Source: Lachnospiraceae bacterium Marseille-Q4251
GTDB taxonomy: Bacteria > Bacillota > Clostridia > Lachnospirales > Lachnospiraceae
Assembly: GCA_018223435.1 (NCBI GenBank)
Contig: JAGTTO010000001.1
Location: forward strand, 186,001-250,000
Direction of reading: 5' to 3'
Length of the DNA: 64,000 nucleotides
This document shows positions 45,395-54,855 of this stretch, piece by piece (within the stretch, counting starts at the first letter, position 1; each line of letters opens with the position of its first letter). The notes under the pieces are model-generated. The model made no database searches. It saw only the letters and a list, made by a program, of their open reading frames with translations, and was not told where the DNA came from. The translations under genes and the position numbers were made by a program.

Positions 45395-46205
45395 AAACAA
45401 AGCTCTCCTGGCCGGTCCTTTCCTCGTCTGGACCGTAGCCTTTATCGCGATTCCACTCCTCATGGTGATCTATTACGGCTTCACCGGGGATGACGGAAGC
45501 TTTACCCTGGAAAATGTCAAGCGGATCCTGGCCCCCCACTATCTCAAATCCCTGTGGCTGGCCCTGCTCCTCTCCCTGGTAAGCACCGTGGCCTGTCTTG
45601 TCATGTCCTATCCTCTGGCCATGATTTTAAGCAAATTAAAAGGAAACAAGAGCCAGCTCATCGTCCTGATCTTCATCATCCCGATGTGGATGAACTTTCT
45701 GCTCAGGACCATGGCCTGGCAGACCCTGCTGGAGAAAAACGGCGTCATCAACACCGTGCTCCGTTTTCTCCATCTGCCCACCTTGAGGATCATCAATACC
45801 CCCTACGCCATCGTTCTGGGTATGATCTACAACTTCCTGCCCTTCATGCTGCTTCCTATTTATAATAGTCTCATCAAAGTAGACTTAAGCGTGATCCAGG
45901 CAGCCGAGGATCTGGGGGCAAATAAATTCCAGACCTTCACGAAGGTTATTTTCCCGCTGACTCTTCCGGGAGTCATAAGCGGTATCACGATGGTGTTCGT
46001 GCCCGCCATGACCACTTTCGTGCTCTCCGACCTTCTGGGCGGAAGTAAGATCCTGCTCATCGGAAACGTCATCGAGCAACAGTTCAAACAGGTCAACAAC
46101 TGGCACATGGGAAGCGGACTCTCCCTCGTGCTGATGATCTTCATCGCCATCAGTATGGCCATCATGAACAAATACGACAAAGAGGGAAAGGGGGCGTCAT
46201 TCTAA
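45384..46205 (+). CDS. potB: Spermidine/putrescine ABC transporter permease PotB
   Basis: Inner-membrane permease with six hydrophobic segments, 273 residues. The coupling-helix EAA-like motif is [22 protein letters not shown] place the start at TTG 45384 (residues [16 protein letters not shown]), because AGGAGG at 45369-45374 is 9 bases upstream. The in-frame ATG at 45366 overlaps that ribosome site and would add MRRLPI. It overlaps potA by 11 bp. Confidence 0.94.
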   Translation: MKTKNKALLAGPFLVWTVAFIAIPLLMVIYYGFTGDDGSFTLENVKRILAPHYLKSLWLALLLSLVSTVACLVMSYPLAMILSKLKGNKSQLIVLIFIIPMWMNFLLRTMAWQTLLEKNGVINTVLRFLHLPTLRIINTPYAIVLGMIYNFLPFMLLPIYNSLIKVDLSVIQAAEDLGANKFQTFTKVIFPLTLPGVISGITMVFVPAMTTFVLSDLLGGSKILLIGNVIEQQFKQVNNWHMGSGLSLVLMIFIAISMAIMNKYDKEGKGASF

Positions 46206-47018
46206 ATGAAAACACTGAAAAAAGTCTGCTCCAATATTTATCTGGTCTTTATTTTCGTGCTTTTGTACGCGCCCATCCTAACACTGATGGTGCTCTCCTT
46301 CAACCAATCCAAGAGCCGGGCCCGCTGGGGCGGTTTTACCACCCGCTGGTACACCGAACTTTTCCAGAATGAAGAGATCCTTCTGGCCTTTCGAAATACG
46401 ATGGTCATCGCCTTTCTCTCCGCCCTCGTGGCCACCCTCATCGGCCTCTGCGCCTGCATGGCCATGAACAATATGAAAAAACGCTGGCGTTCCCTTTTCA
46501 TGGGCATCGCCAACATACCCATGCTAAATGCAGAGATCGTCACCGGTATCTCCCTGATGCTGGTTTTCCTGGTCATCGGAAACTTCCTTTCCCATTTTGA
46601 CCGGGAGCTGCCCTTCGGCTTCTGGACTGTGCTGATCGGACATATTACTTTTAACATTCCCTACACGATCTTAAGCATCATGCCGAAGCTCCGGCAGACC
46701 AGCCGCTACACCTATGAGGCCGCCCTGGATCTTGGAGCCACCCCATTTTACGCTTTTTACAAAACCACCCTTCCGGACCTGATGCCCGGAATCCTCTCCG
46801 GTTTCCTCCTGGCTTTCACGATGTCCCTGGATGATTTCGTCATCACCCACTTTGTAAAGGGAGCCGGTTTTGACACGCTTTCCACCAAGATCTATACAGA
46901 GGTAAAAAAAGGCATCAAACCGGAAATGTATGCCCTTTCCAGCCTGCTTTTCCTCGCCGTACTGATCCTTCTTCTGCTCTCCAATTACCGCCCGAAGCGC
47001 AGAAAGAAAGCTGACTAA
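46206..47018 (+). CDS. potC: Spermidine/putrescine ABC transporter permease PotC
   Basis: Second permease of the importer, 270 residues, six hydrophobic segments. EAA-like motif YEAALDLGATPFYAFYKTTLPDL. Its ATG follows the potB stop without a gap (TAA-ATG). The ribosome site AAAGGGGG is inside potB, so translation is probably coupled. Confidence 0.96.
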   Translation: MKTLKKVCSNIYLVFIFVLLYAPILTLMVLSFNQSKSRARWGGFTTRWYTELFQNEEILLAFRNTMVIAFLSALVATLIGLCACMAMNNMKKRWRSLFMGIANIPMLNAEIVTGISLMLVFLVIGNFLSHFDRELPFGFWTVLIGHITFNIPYTILSIMPKLRQTSRYTYEAALDLGATPFYAFYKTTLPDLMPGILSGFLLAFTMSLDDFVITHFVKGAGFDTLSTKIYTEVKKGIKPEMYALSSLLFLAVLILLLLSNYRPKRRKKAD

Positions 47019-47038
47019 TCTGAAAAGGAGCCATCGCT

Positions 47039-48106
47039 ATGAAACGTTCGATTGTACTGGGAGCCACACTCCTTCTTGCCGCTCTTACCTTTTCCGGCTG
47101 TAAAAAAGAAGATCCGGCAGATGCCGCCACCTCCAATTCCCTGGTGGTCTATAACTGGGGAGAATATATCGATCCCGATGTGCTAGATGAATTCGAGGAA
47201 GAGACCGGCATTTCCATCATCTATGATGAATTTGAGACCAACGAGATCATGTACCCTAAAGTGGAAGCCGGCGCTGTCGTCTACGATGTCATCTGTCCCT
47301 CCGATTATATGGTGCAGAAAATGATCGAAAATGACCTTCTGGAGCCGTTGGATTACGACAAAATCCCGAATATTTCCAACATCGATCCGGATTATCTGAA
47401 ATCCGCCGAGCAGTTTGACCCCGGAAACCGCTACTGCGTCCCCTATTGCTGGGGTACCGTGGGGATCCTTTACAACAAGACCATGGTAGACGAACCCGTG
47501 GACAGCTGGGATATCCTCTGGGATGAGAAATACAAGGATGAAATTCTCATGCAGGACAGCGTCCGCGACGCCTTTGCCGTAGCCCTGAAACGTCTCGGCT
47601 ATTCCTTAAACTCCACCGACAGCAAGGAGCTTCAGGAAGCCACCGATTCCCTGAAGGAACAGAAAGATCTGGTTCAGGCCTATGTGGTCGATCAGGTCCG
47701 CGATAAAATGATCGGAAACGAGGCCGCTCTCGGCGTCATCTACTCCGGAGAGGCCATCTACACCCAGAGAGAAAACCCGAACCTGGAATATGTGATCCCG
47801 AAGGAGGGCTCCAACGTCTGGATCGACGGCTGGGTCATCCCGAAAAACGCCCGGCACAAAGAAAATGCCCTGAAATTTCTGGATTTCCTCTGCCGCCCGG
47901 AAATCGCCCTCAAGAATTTTGAGTACATCACCTATTCCACCCCGAACAAAGCAGCCAGAGCCCTTATCGAAGACGACGATATCCGCAACAGCACGATCGC
48001 TTTCCCCACAGCGGACATGCTGAAAAACTGTGAGACCTACACTTATCTTGGATCGGATATGGATTTTGAGTACAATGAGCTCTGGAACGAGGTAAAAGCA
48101 TATTAA
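47039..48106 (+). CDS. potD: Spermidine/putrescine-binding lipoprotein PotD
   Basis: Extracellular binding protein for the importer, 355 residues. A signal peptide with lipobox-like LTFSGC (Cys near residue 21) predicts a lipid anchor. The mature region begins LVVYNWGEYIDPDVLDEFEEETGI, and the PYCWGTVGILYNK, GEAIYTQRENPNLEYVIPKEGSNVWIDG and FEYITYSTPNKAA blocks are typical. Ribosome site AAAAGGAG. Confidence 0.96.
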   Translation: MKRSIVLGATLLLAALTFSGCKKEDPADAATSNSLVVYNWGEYIDPDVLDEFEEETGISIIYDEFETNEIMYPKVEAGAVVYDVICPSDYMVQKMIENDLLEPLDYDKIPNISNIDPDYLKSAEQFDPGNRYCVPYCWGTVGILYNKTMVDEPVDSWDILWDEKYKDEILMQDSVRDAFAVALKRLGYSLNSTDSKELQEATDSLKEQKDLVQAYVVDQVRDKMIGNEAALGVIYSGEAIYTQRENPNLEYVIPKEGSNVWIDGWVIPKNARHKENALKFLDFLCRPEIALKNFEYITYSTPNKAARALIEDDDIRNSTIAFPTADMLKNCETYTYLGSDMDFEYNELWNEVKAY

Positions 48107-48997
48107 ATGGAACGGATTTTTGAATATCAGATCACCGCTGCCGAGGAAGGCAGAAAAATCGGAGATTTTCTCCGGGAGAAGGGATATTCGAGACATTTGC
48201 TTCGGCAGCTCAAAGAGACAGAAGACGGCCTTTTGAGAAACGCTCATCCAACCTTTACGACAGTAGCGTTAAAGGCCGGCGACCGGATCCGGGTCCGTCT
48301 TCTGGAAAAAGCAGAAGGGAGCGAGGCGATCATGCCCGCTCCCCTTCCTTTTGAGATCGTTTATGAGGATGAGGACCTGCTGGTGGTCAATAAGCCCGCT
48401 GACATGCCCATCCACCCTTCTTTTCAGAACCACGGAAACACCCTGGCCGATGCCCTCACCTGGCATTATCAGCAGCACAGAGAGGATTTCGTCTACCGCT
48501 GTATCAACCGACTGGACCGGGACACCACAGGCCTTCTCATCGTCGCCAAACACCTGCTCTCCGCCTCCATCCTTTCCGATATGGTCGGAAAACGGGAGAT
48601 TCACCGGGAATATCTGGCCATCGTCAAGGGAATTCCCCCTGAAAATGGCACGATCTCCGCTCCAATCGGCAGGAAAAAAGGCTCTGCCATCCTGCGGGAG
48701 GTCAACTTTGAGACCGGCGAACCGGCCGTGACCCATTTTGCACGACTGGAGATTCGAAATGGTCTCTCTCTGGTTTCCTTAAAGCTGGAAACCGGCCGGA
48801 CTCATCAGATCCGGGTTCATATGGGCTATATCGGCTGTCCCCTGATCGGAGATTATCTCTATTATCCCGAGTGCAGCCGGATCAGCCGCCAGGCGCTCCA
48901 CTCCCACCGCCTTTCCTTTCTTCATCCCATAACAGGAAAGGCCCTTTCCTTTACCGCTCCGCTTCCGGAGGATATGGAAAAGGCCTTCTGGTCATAA
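48107..48997 (+). CDS. RluD/RluA-family pseudouridine synthase
   Basis: Isomerises uridine to pseudouridine in rRNA or tRNA; target unknown. The 296 residues have an S4-like N-terminal part (about 1-70) and the synthase domain. Signature INRLDRDTTGLLIVAK with catalytic Asp; LVVNKPADMPIHPS and GRTHQIRVHMGYIGCPLIGD are conserved. The ATG follows the potD stop directly (TAA-ATG), so it is read on the polyamine operon transcript. Confidence 0.95.
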   Translation: MERIFEYQITAAEEGRKIGDFLREKGYSRHLLRQLKETEDGLLRNAHPTFTTVALKAGDRIRVRLLEKAEGSEAIMPAPLPFEIVYEDEDLLVVNKPADMPIHPSFQNHGNTLADALTWHYQQHREDFVYRCINRLDRDTTGLLIVAKHLLSASILSDMVGKREIHREYLAIVKGIPPENGTISAPIGRKKGSAILREVNFETGEPAVTHFARLEIRNGLSLVSLKLETGRTHQIRVHMGYIGCPLIGDYLYYPECSRISRQALHSHRLSFLHPITGKALSFTAPLPEDMEKAFWS

Positions 48998-49003
48998 ATT
49001 TTT

Positions 49004-49507
49004 TCAGGAAAGGATGTCGCCCCGGATTCTCGGCACTTCATCGATATGCAGATATCTGCTCACACATTTCACAATAAAATCGTGGTCGGAGACATGGTCC
49101 AGACCGGACACCAGAATGGCTCCGATCACGCCCACTTCTTCCACCCGAACCGGGAAACCGCCGCCGCAGCAGGCGTATTCTTTTTCATCCAGGAAAAGAT
49201 TTTCCATAGTCTCTTCGTTCTTCCGAAGCAGCATGTAGGTATAAAGGCTGCTCTTTTCCAGTGTTTTCACGGTGTTGAATTTTCTCCGGAGCCAGTTTTC
49301 ATTGTGAAGGTTCGTGCCGTCTCCCGCATACTGGAATACGGTATATCCGTTGTTCAGGCGGATGCTGATGACCACTGGCATCTTTCTTCGTCTGGCCTCT
49401 GCCACCATGATATTTCCAAGTTCCCAGGCATCCTCATTGGTAAAATGATTAAACTGCAGGATCTCTTCCTGCATCTCAAGCATTGCGATCAATTCTTCTA
49501 CTGTCAT
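49004..49507 (-). CDS. UPF0303 heme-degrading-domain (GlcG/HbpS-like) protein
   Basis: 167 residues of the GlcG/HbpS/UPF0303 group; function not certain. Conserved pieces: FTNEDAWELGNIMVAEARRRKMPVVISI, the Cys-Cys-Gly-Gly-Gly-Phe-Pro loop (ACCGGGFPVRV) and GVIGAILVSGLDHVSDHDFIV. I chose the ATG at 49507, 7 bases after GGGAGG; the ATG at 49513 is too close to that site. Convergent with the pseudouridine synthase, 6 bp between the stop codons. Confidence 0.85.
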   Translation of the reverse strand: MTVEELIAMLEMQEEILQFNHFTNEDAWELGNIMVAEARRRKMPVVISIRLNNGYTVFQYAGDGTNLHNENWLRRKFNTVKTLEKSSLYTYMLLRKNEETMENLFLDEKEYACCGGGFPVRVEEVGVIGAILVSGLDHVSDHDFIVKCVSRYLHIDEVPRIRGDILS

Positions 49508-49590
49508 ATTCATTCCTCCCAGATGTTTCTGTCATCTCTAATACTACACTTTTTCTGCTCAGGATACAAGCCTGAATATTCTGATTTGTT

Positions 49591-51438
49591 TTAATCCAGC
49601 TCCACTTTTCCTGTATATAACTGATAATAGCGCCCTTTTTCTTCCAAAAGCTCCTGATGATCCCCTCTCTCGATGATCTTTCCCTTTTCCAGAACCAGGA
49701 TGGCTTTGGAATTTTTCACTGTGGAAAGCCGGTGAGCGATGACGAAAACCGTCCGGTTCTCCATAAGGGCATCCATGCCTTTCTCGATGAGAGCTTCCGT
49801 GCGGGTATCGATGGAGCTGGTAGCCTCGTCCAGAATCAGCACCGGAGGCCGGGAAATCGCAGCCCGGGCGATCGCCAGAAGCTGCCGCTGGCCCTGAGAA
49901 AGGTTACTTCCGTCGGCATAGAGCATCGTGTCGTAACCCATGGGCAGACGGCGGATAAAGGAATCGGCGCTGGCCACTCTCGCCGCCTCACGCACCTCCT
50001 CGTCCGTGGCATCCAGCCGGCCGTAGCGGATATTTTCCATAATCGTTCCGGTAAAAAGATGGGTCTCCTGGATCACCATAGAGAGAGACCGGCGAAGATC
50101 ATCCTTCTGAATCTTACGGATATCGATACCGTCGTAGGTGATCTCCCCCGACTGGATCTCATAGAAGCGGTTCACCAGGTTGATGATCGTCGTCTTTCCG
50201 GCGCCTGTGGAACCCACGAAGGCGATCTTCTGTCCCGGCTTGGCAAAGAGACTGATGCCATCCAGAATCCGCCGTTTCGCCGTGTAGCCAAAGACCACGT
50301 CGTGAAAACGCACGTCTCCTTTTAAGGGAACCAGCTCCCCGTTTTCTTTTTTCCAGGCGTAGGAACCGCTGTAGGAGTCGATCTCTTTCAGACCGCCTTC
50401 CGGCGTCTCTGTCACCTCGCAGAGCGTCACTTTTCCTTCGTCGATCTCCGGCTCCTCGTCCATGATCTCAAAAATCCGTTCCGCACCGGAAAGGGCGGAG
50501 AGGATGAAATTCAGCTGCTGGGTGAACTGGTTCATCGGCATGGCGCTCTGGCGCACATAGACCAGATAGGAAGCCAGACTTCCGAGATCCATCCGTCCCG
50601 CGATCGCGAAGAGACCGCCCATGCAGGCGGAAGCCGCGTAATTAAAATAGGAAAGGGCCACGATTGTGGGAACCGTCATTCCCGAGTAGGACAACGCCGC
50701 CGTGGATGCCTTCCGGAGCTTCTCATTTTTCTCACAGAAGGTTGCGAAATTGATGGCCTCATGGTTGAAGACTTTCTCCACCTTCTGGCCGGCCACCATC
50801 TCCTCCACGAAACCGTTGAGTTCTCCCATGGCCGCCTGCTGCTCGTTGAAATAACGCTTGCTCCGTTTGCTGTTATACTTGATGAAGGCAAACATACAAC
50901 TCAGGAAAAACAGCACGATGAGAGACAGCGGCACATTTAAGACCATCAGCATCGTGACGGTTCCCGTCAGCACTAGGAAGCTCTGAATCATCATGGAAAA
51001 GCTATTATTCAAGGCCTCCTGAATCGTGTCCACATCATTGGTAAAACGGCTCATCATTTCCCCGTGGGTATGGGCGTCAAAATAGGTGAGCGACAGTTTC
51101 TGCACATGAGAGAAAAGATCCGAGCGGATCTCCGCCACCACCTTCTGGGCCGTCCGGGACATGAGCTGGCCATAGCCGAAGGTGGCCGCCACTCCTGCTC
51201 CATAGAGGATTCCCATAAAAATCAGCATCCGGATCAGCCCCGGCACGTCCCCCGAAAGGATGTATTTATTGACCACCGGCTTCACGAGATAGGTGCCGAA
51301 AATATTAGCCGAACTGCTGATGCAGACCAGCACGGCCACCAGAGCCATAGACCACTTATGGATTCCCATATAATGAAGCATCCGTTTTAAGGTCTTTTTC
51401 GTATCTTTCGGTCGTTTGTAACCCACATACTTTGCCAT
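49591..51438 (-). CDS. ABC exporter half-transporter, catalytically complete subunit
   Basis: Fused membrane and ATPase domains, 615 residues. Six-helix transmembrane domain (about 1-320), then a linker insertion (about 335-375), then the nucleotide-binding domain. Walker A GSTGAGKTT, signature variant LSQGQ (NLSQGQRQLL), Walker B LILDEATS with catalytic Glu, and switch His in IAHRLS. Together with the next gene it forms a heterodimer resembling TM287/288 or BmrCD. Start and upstream stop share one base (TGATG). Substrate unknown; drug or lipid/peptide export is typical. Confidence 0.93.
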   Translation of the reverse strand: MAKYVGYKRPKDTKKTLKRMLHYMGIHKWSMALVAVLVCISSSANIFGTYLVKPVVNKYILSGDVPGLIRMLIFMGILYGAGVAATFGYGQLMSRTAQKVVAEIRSDLFSHVQKLSLTYFDAHTHGEMMSRFTNDVDTIQEALNNSFSMMIQSFLVLTGTVTMLMVLNVPLSLIVLFFLSCMFAFIKYNSKRSKRYFNEQQAAMGELNGFVEEMVAGQKVEKVFNHEAINFATFCEKNEKLRKASTAALSYSGMTVPTIVALSYFNYAASACMGGLFAIAGRMDLGSLASYLVYVRQSAMPMNQFTQQLNFILSALSGAERIFEIMDEEPEIDEGKVTLCEVTETPEGGLKEIDSYSGSYAWKKENGELVPLKGDVRFHDVVFGYTAKRRILDGISLFAKPGQKIAFVGSTGAGKTTIINLVNRFYEIQSGEITYDGIDIRKIQKDDLRRSLSMVIQETHLFTGTIMENIRYGRLDATDEEVREAARVASADSFIRRLPMGYDTMLYADGSNLSQGQRQLLAIARAAISRPPVLILDEATSSIDTRTEALIEKGMDALMENRTVFVIAHRLSTVKNSKAILVLEKGKIIERGDHQELLEEKGRYYQLYTGKVELD

Positions 51439-53162
51439 CAGAGCGCCCCCTTTCTCTGGGATTCGGCGATCTCCCGATAAATTTCACAGGACTTCATCAG
51501 TTCCTCATGCGTGCCGGCAGCCTCCAGTTTTCCATCGTCCAGCACCAGAATGAAATCCGCCTGCTTCACGGAGGAAATCCGCTGGGCAATGATGATCCGG
51601 GTCATATGAGGCAGTTCCTCCCGAAGCCGCTTCTGGATTTCCGCCTCCGTAGCTGTATCAACAGCGCTGGTGGAATCATCCAGAATCAATATTTTCGGTT
51701 TCTTCAGGATGGCCCGGGCAATACAGATTCTCTGCTTCTGTCCGCCGGAGATGTTGCTTCCGCCCTGACCCATCTCCGTATCAAGGCCATTTTCCAGCCG
51801 GTCCAGAAATTCGTCCACCCGGGCGATGCGGCAAGCCCTTAAGAGTTCCTCATCGGAGGCCTCAGGATTTCCCCAGAGAAGATTTTCCCGCAGACTTCCG
51901 GCAAACAGCGTGTTTTTCTGAAGCACCATGGCCACGGCATCTCGAAGATGGGCGAGACTGTACTCCTCCACCGGTACGCCGTCCACCTTCACGATTCCTT
52001 TTGTGGCCTCATAGAGCCTTGGAATCAGCTGAACCAGCGTTGTCTTGGCCGCTCCGGTCTGCCCCACAATCCCCACGGTCTTTCCCGCAGGAATCTCAAA
52101 GCTCACATCGGAAAGTACATATTCCTTCGCCTCTTTCCGGTATTTGAACCAGACATGATCGAAGGTGACGCTTCCTTCGGTGACTTTTTTCTCCTTCGAT
52201 CCCTGATCTTTGATCTCCGGCTCTTCATCGATGACCTCCAGAACACGGCGTCCTGAAGCCAGGGAGCGGGTCAGCATCATAAAGACGTTAGAAATCATCA
52301 TGAGGGAGTTTAAAACCTGGAGCACATAGCTTAAAAATCCCGTGAGTTCTCCCACCTTCATGCTGCCGATCCGGATCTGCTTTCCTCCAAACCAGAGGAT
52401 CGCCAGGATTGTGGAGTACATGACCAGCTGCATAGCCGGCATATTTAAGACTGCCAGCCGGAAAGCCCGCTCGGAAATCGTCTCCAGGTTATCGTTGACC
52501 TCCTCAAATTTTTCGATCTCATAGTCTCCCCGGACGTAGGATTTTACGACACGCACCGCCGTTAAATTTTCCTGCACAATCCGGTTCACGAGATCCATGG
52601 CCCCCTGCATTTTCCCATACAAGGGGCGCACATGGCGGATGATCTGAAAAAGCAGCACCGCCAATATTGGCAGAGCCACAAAGAAGACCACCGCCAGAGA
52701 ACGGTTGATAAAAAAAGACAGGCCCAGAGCCAGCACCATCATAAAAGGCGCTCTGCAGGCCGGACGCATGCCTGTGGAAACAGAGTTCTGGATCGTGGTC
52801 ACATCCCCGGTCAGTCTCGTGATCAGAGAAGAAACCCGAAAATGATCCATGTTTCCGAAAGAAAATTCCTGGAGCTTCTGGTATTCCGCCTTCCTCAACT
52901 CCGCTCCCAGGCCTTGGCCGCAGATAGCAGAAAACCTGGCACTTGCGATACCGATGGCCAGCGCTGCCAGCGCACAGAACACCATCAGAGCTCCCCGCTG
53001 AAAAATATAGGTCTTATCGCCGTTTGCCACACCCACATCCACCATATCTGCCATGATAAAAGGCACAATGAGCTCAAAAAAGGTCTCCGCCACAATACAG
53101 ACAGCCGCCAGAATCCCGTATTTTTTATAAGGTCCGATGTAAGAAAATATCCGTCTGATCAT
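51438..53162 (-). CDS. ABC exporter half-transporter, degenerate-site subunit
   Basis: Partner of the following gene, 574 residues with the same domain layout. Walker A GQTGAAKTT (GxxGxxKT; the usual second Gly-Lys neighbourhood is Ala-Lys), signature ISGGQ. Walker B reads LILDDSTS with Asp in place of the catalytic Glu, and the switch His is Gln (IAQRIS). These are the substitutions expected at the non-hydrolysing site of heterodimeric exporters. Ribosome site AAAGGAA. Confidence 0.93.
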   Translation of the reverse strand: MIRRIFSYIGPYKKYGILAAVCIVAETFFELIVPFIMADMVDVGVANGDKTYIFQRGALMVFCALAALAIGIASARFSAICGQGLGAELRKAEYQKLQEFSFGNMDHFRVSSLITRLTGDVTTIQNSVSTGMRPACRAPFMMVLALGLSFFINRSLAVVFFVALPILAVLLFQIIRHVRPLYGKMQGAMDLVNRIVQENLTAVRVVKSYVRGDYEIEKFEEVNDNLETISERAFRLAVLNMPAMQLVMYSTILAILWFGGKQIRIGSMKVGELTGFLSYVLQVLNSLMMISNVFMMLTRSLASGRRVLEVIDEEPEIKDQGSKEKKVTEGSVTFDHVWFKYRKEAKEYVLSDVSFEIPAGKTVGIVGQTGAAKTTLVQLIPRLYEATKGIVKVDGVPVEEYSLAHLRDAVAMVLQKNTLFAGSLRENLLWGNPEASDEELLRACRIARVDEFLDRLENGLDTEMGQGGSNISGGQKQRICIARAILKKPKILILDDSTSAVDTATEAEIQKRLREELPHMTRIIIAQRISSVKQADFILVLDDGKLEAAGTHEELMKSCEIYREIAESQRKGAL

Positions 53163-53186
53163 CTCAATTCCTTTCTCTTATTTTTC

Positions 53187-53235
53187 AAAAAAGAATCCGC
53201 CACGGCACGCTGAAAATCAGAATGCCGCGGCGGAT
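53187..53235 (-). terminator. Terminator of pepV
   Basis: On the minus strand ATCCGCCGCGGCA pairs with TGCCGTGGCGGAT (53223-53235 with 53195-53207; one G-T pair), loop 15, followed by TCTTTTTTG. Confidence 0.88.
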
Positions 53236-53289
53236 CACTATCCCCTACGGTCTGTCCGCCAGATTCGCAAGGCTTTTTTTCATTTGCTA

Positions 53290-54657
53290 TCAGTCTTTCT
53301 GAGCCAGCTCATACATCGCTGCTGCTACGATCTGGCAGGATTTCATCATCTTGTCGATCTCGACAAACTCGTTCGGCTGATGGATGGCGCTGCCCTGTCC
53401 CGGGAATTCCGGTCCGAACGCAACCATGTTCTTGAAGGCTTTCGCATAAGTACCGCCGCCGATTGCCAGGGGCTCCAGGTATTCGCCGGTCTCCTCTGCA
53501 TAAACCTTGCAGAGCTTCTTGATCAGCGGAGTCTCTTTGGAGATATAAAGGATCGGGGTGATTATGCAGCGAAGAACGCCCATGTCCTCTTTCTTAAGAG
53601 CAGCTTCCACATTGGCGCTGACATCTGCCACAACTGCGTTCTTCGGATAGCGGATATCCAGGGTCAGGCTCATCTCCTCGCCGTCGTAATTTACAACGCC
53701 AAGGTTTACGGTAGTCTCGCCGGTCTCGTCATCCTGATAGTAGATGCCAAGGGTCTCACCGTTGGTCTCGCCGTTCAGCTCGTTTCTCACAAAGTTGATC
53801 ATGTGCTGGAAATCGCCGCCGAAATCAACATCTTTGACTGCCTCAAAGAGACGCTCTGCTGCGTTGATACCTTTCTCCGGAGTGCTTCCATGAGCGCCGA
53901 AACCGTCTGCCTCAACGATAGTGTCGTTTCCTTCTTTATGTACGCGGACACCTTCCACTTCAGCTACCGGAATATCGCCCTCTATCACCAGTTTGCAGTA
54001 GGGAGTTACCACGTTGGCTGCGATGCCGCCGTGGAAGGATTTCACTTTGATCTTGCCCGGATCGGTGATTTTCTTGCCTACCAACATGTTGTGAGCGCCT
54101 TTCTCACAGAAGATCAGCGGATAATCGCCGTCGGGGGTGAAGCCCAGAGTCGGAAGCTCTCCGCCGTTCTCGATATAATAACGAACGCAGGAAGAACCGT
54201 TCTCCTCATCAGTACCGAAAAGGACACGGATACGGCGGTTGATCGGCAGGCCCAGATCGCGAATCGCTTTCAGTCCGTAGATGGCACCGATGGTCGGTCC
54301 CTTATCGTCCTGCACGCCACGGCCATAGAGTTTACCGTCGTGGATCTCTGCTCCAAAGGGAGGATAAGTCCAGCCTTCGCCCACCGGAACAACGTCCAAA
54401 TGGCCCAGAACGCCGACCATCTCGTCGCCCTCACCGAACTCCACATAACCCACACGGTTACCCACGTTTCCGGTCTTGAAGCCCAGGCTCTCGCCCAGCT
54501 TCAGAGCGTAATCCAGAGCTGCACGGCAGCCTTTTCCGTAGGGAGCTCCCTCTTCCGGAGCAGCTTTTACACTGTCGATCTGTACACAGCCCTGAACGGC
54601 TTTGATAATTTCATCCTGCATATCCATAATCTTTTCATTAAGCTTATCGTAACTCAT
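53290..54657 (-). CDS. pepV: M20-family dipeptidase PepV
   Basis: Zinc dipeptidase releasing amino acids from dipeptides in the cytoplasm; 455 residues. Metal ligands: His-Asp in GVLGHLDVVPVGEGW (about 88), Asp in GRGVQDDKGP, Glu-Glu in FGTDEENGSS, a His in the lid region and the C-terminal His in QGSAIHQPNE. Ribosome site AGGAGG. Single-gene transcript with its own promoter and terminator. Divergent from luxS. Confidence 0.95.
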   Translation of the reverse strand: MSYDKLNEKIMDMQDEIIKAVQGCVQIDSVKAAPEEGAPYGKGCRAALDYALKLGESLGFKTGNVGNRVGYVEFGEGDEMVGVLGHLDVVPVGEGWTYPPFGAEIHDGKLYGRGVQDDKGPTIGAIYGLKAIRDLGLPINRRIRVLFGTDEENGSSCVRYYIENGGELPTLGFTPDGDYPLIFCEKGAHNMLVGKKITDPGKIKVKSFHGGIAANVVTPYCKLVIEGDIPVAEVEGVRVHKEGNDTIVEADGFGAHGSTPEKGINAAERLFEAVKDVDFGGDFQHMINFVRNELNGETNGETLGIYYQDDETGETTVNLGVVNYDGEEMSLTLDIRYPKNAVVADVSANVEAALKKEDMGVLRCIITPILYISKETPLIKKLCKVYAEETGEYLEPLAIGGGTYAKAFKNMVAFGPEFPGQGSAIHQPNEFVEIDKMMKSCQIVAAAMYELAQKD

Positions 54658-54693
54658 TTTGTCAAACCTCCTGGTTTTCTTCTACTCTTTGAA

Positions 54694-54722
54694 ATTTTAA
54701 CACCGCCCATAGGTAAAGTCAA
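54694..54722 (-). promoter_or_regulatory. Promoter of pepV
   Basis: On the minus strand, TTGACT (54717-54722), a 17-bp spacer and TAAAAT (54694-54699), 36 bp before the pepV ATG. Confidence 0.82.
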
Positions 54723-54724
54723 GG

Positions 54725-54753
54725 TTGTCTGCCGCGATGTTTTTTGATAAAAT
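54725..54753 (+). promoter_or_regulatory. Probable promoter of luxS
   Basis: TTGTCT (54725-54730), a 17-bp spacer and TAAAAT (54748-54753). The -10 ends where the 103-bp hairpin begins, so transcription would start within the left arm. The -35 boxes of this and the divergent pepV promoter are adjacent. Confidence 0.6.
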
Positions 54754-54855
54754 GTAACTATTCAGAGACAGATAGATTTCCGGTCGAAAGTGTGAGTCAT
54801 GCTTGCATGAACGAACACTTTTGGCTGGAAATCTATCTGGCTCTGAATAGTTACA
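54753..54855 (+). repeat. 103-bp near-perfect hairpin in the luxS leader
   Basis: Left arm TGTAACTATTCAGAG (54753-54767) plus AGATAGATTTCC (54770-54781) pairs with GGAAATCTATCT (54827-54838) plus CTCTGAATAGTTACA (54841-54855). The 15-bp and 12-bp stems are perfect, with one 2-base mismatch between them. The inner part holds AAAGTGT/ACACTTT (54787-54793 with 54815-54821) and TCATGC/GCATGA (54797-54810). No T run follows, so it is not a simple terminator. It ends 7 bases before the luxS ribosome site AAAGGAG (54863-54869). It could be a dispersed palindromic repeat or a leader control element. Confidence 0.75.

Noticed and set aside
53284..54747. 487-codon open frame opposite pepV
   Set aside because: Shadow of the pepV frame; PepV has complete metal ligands and its own promoter and terminator.
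54753..54855. luxS hairpin considered as a terminator for an upstream plus-strand gene
   Set aside because: No plus-strand gene lies upstream and no T run follows the stem.
54753..54855. luxS hairpin considered as a second copy of the element at 24.7 kb
   Set aside because: The terminal repeats differ entirely. Only the small core TCrTGC-nn-GCAyGA is similar, and I see no direct repeat at the borders.
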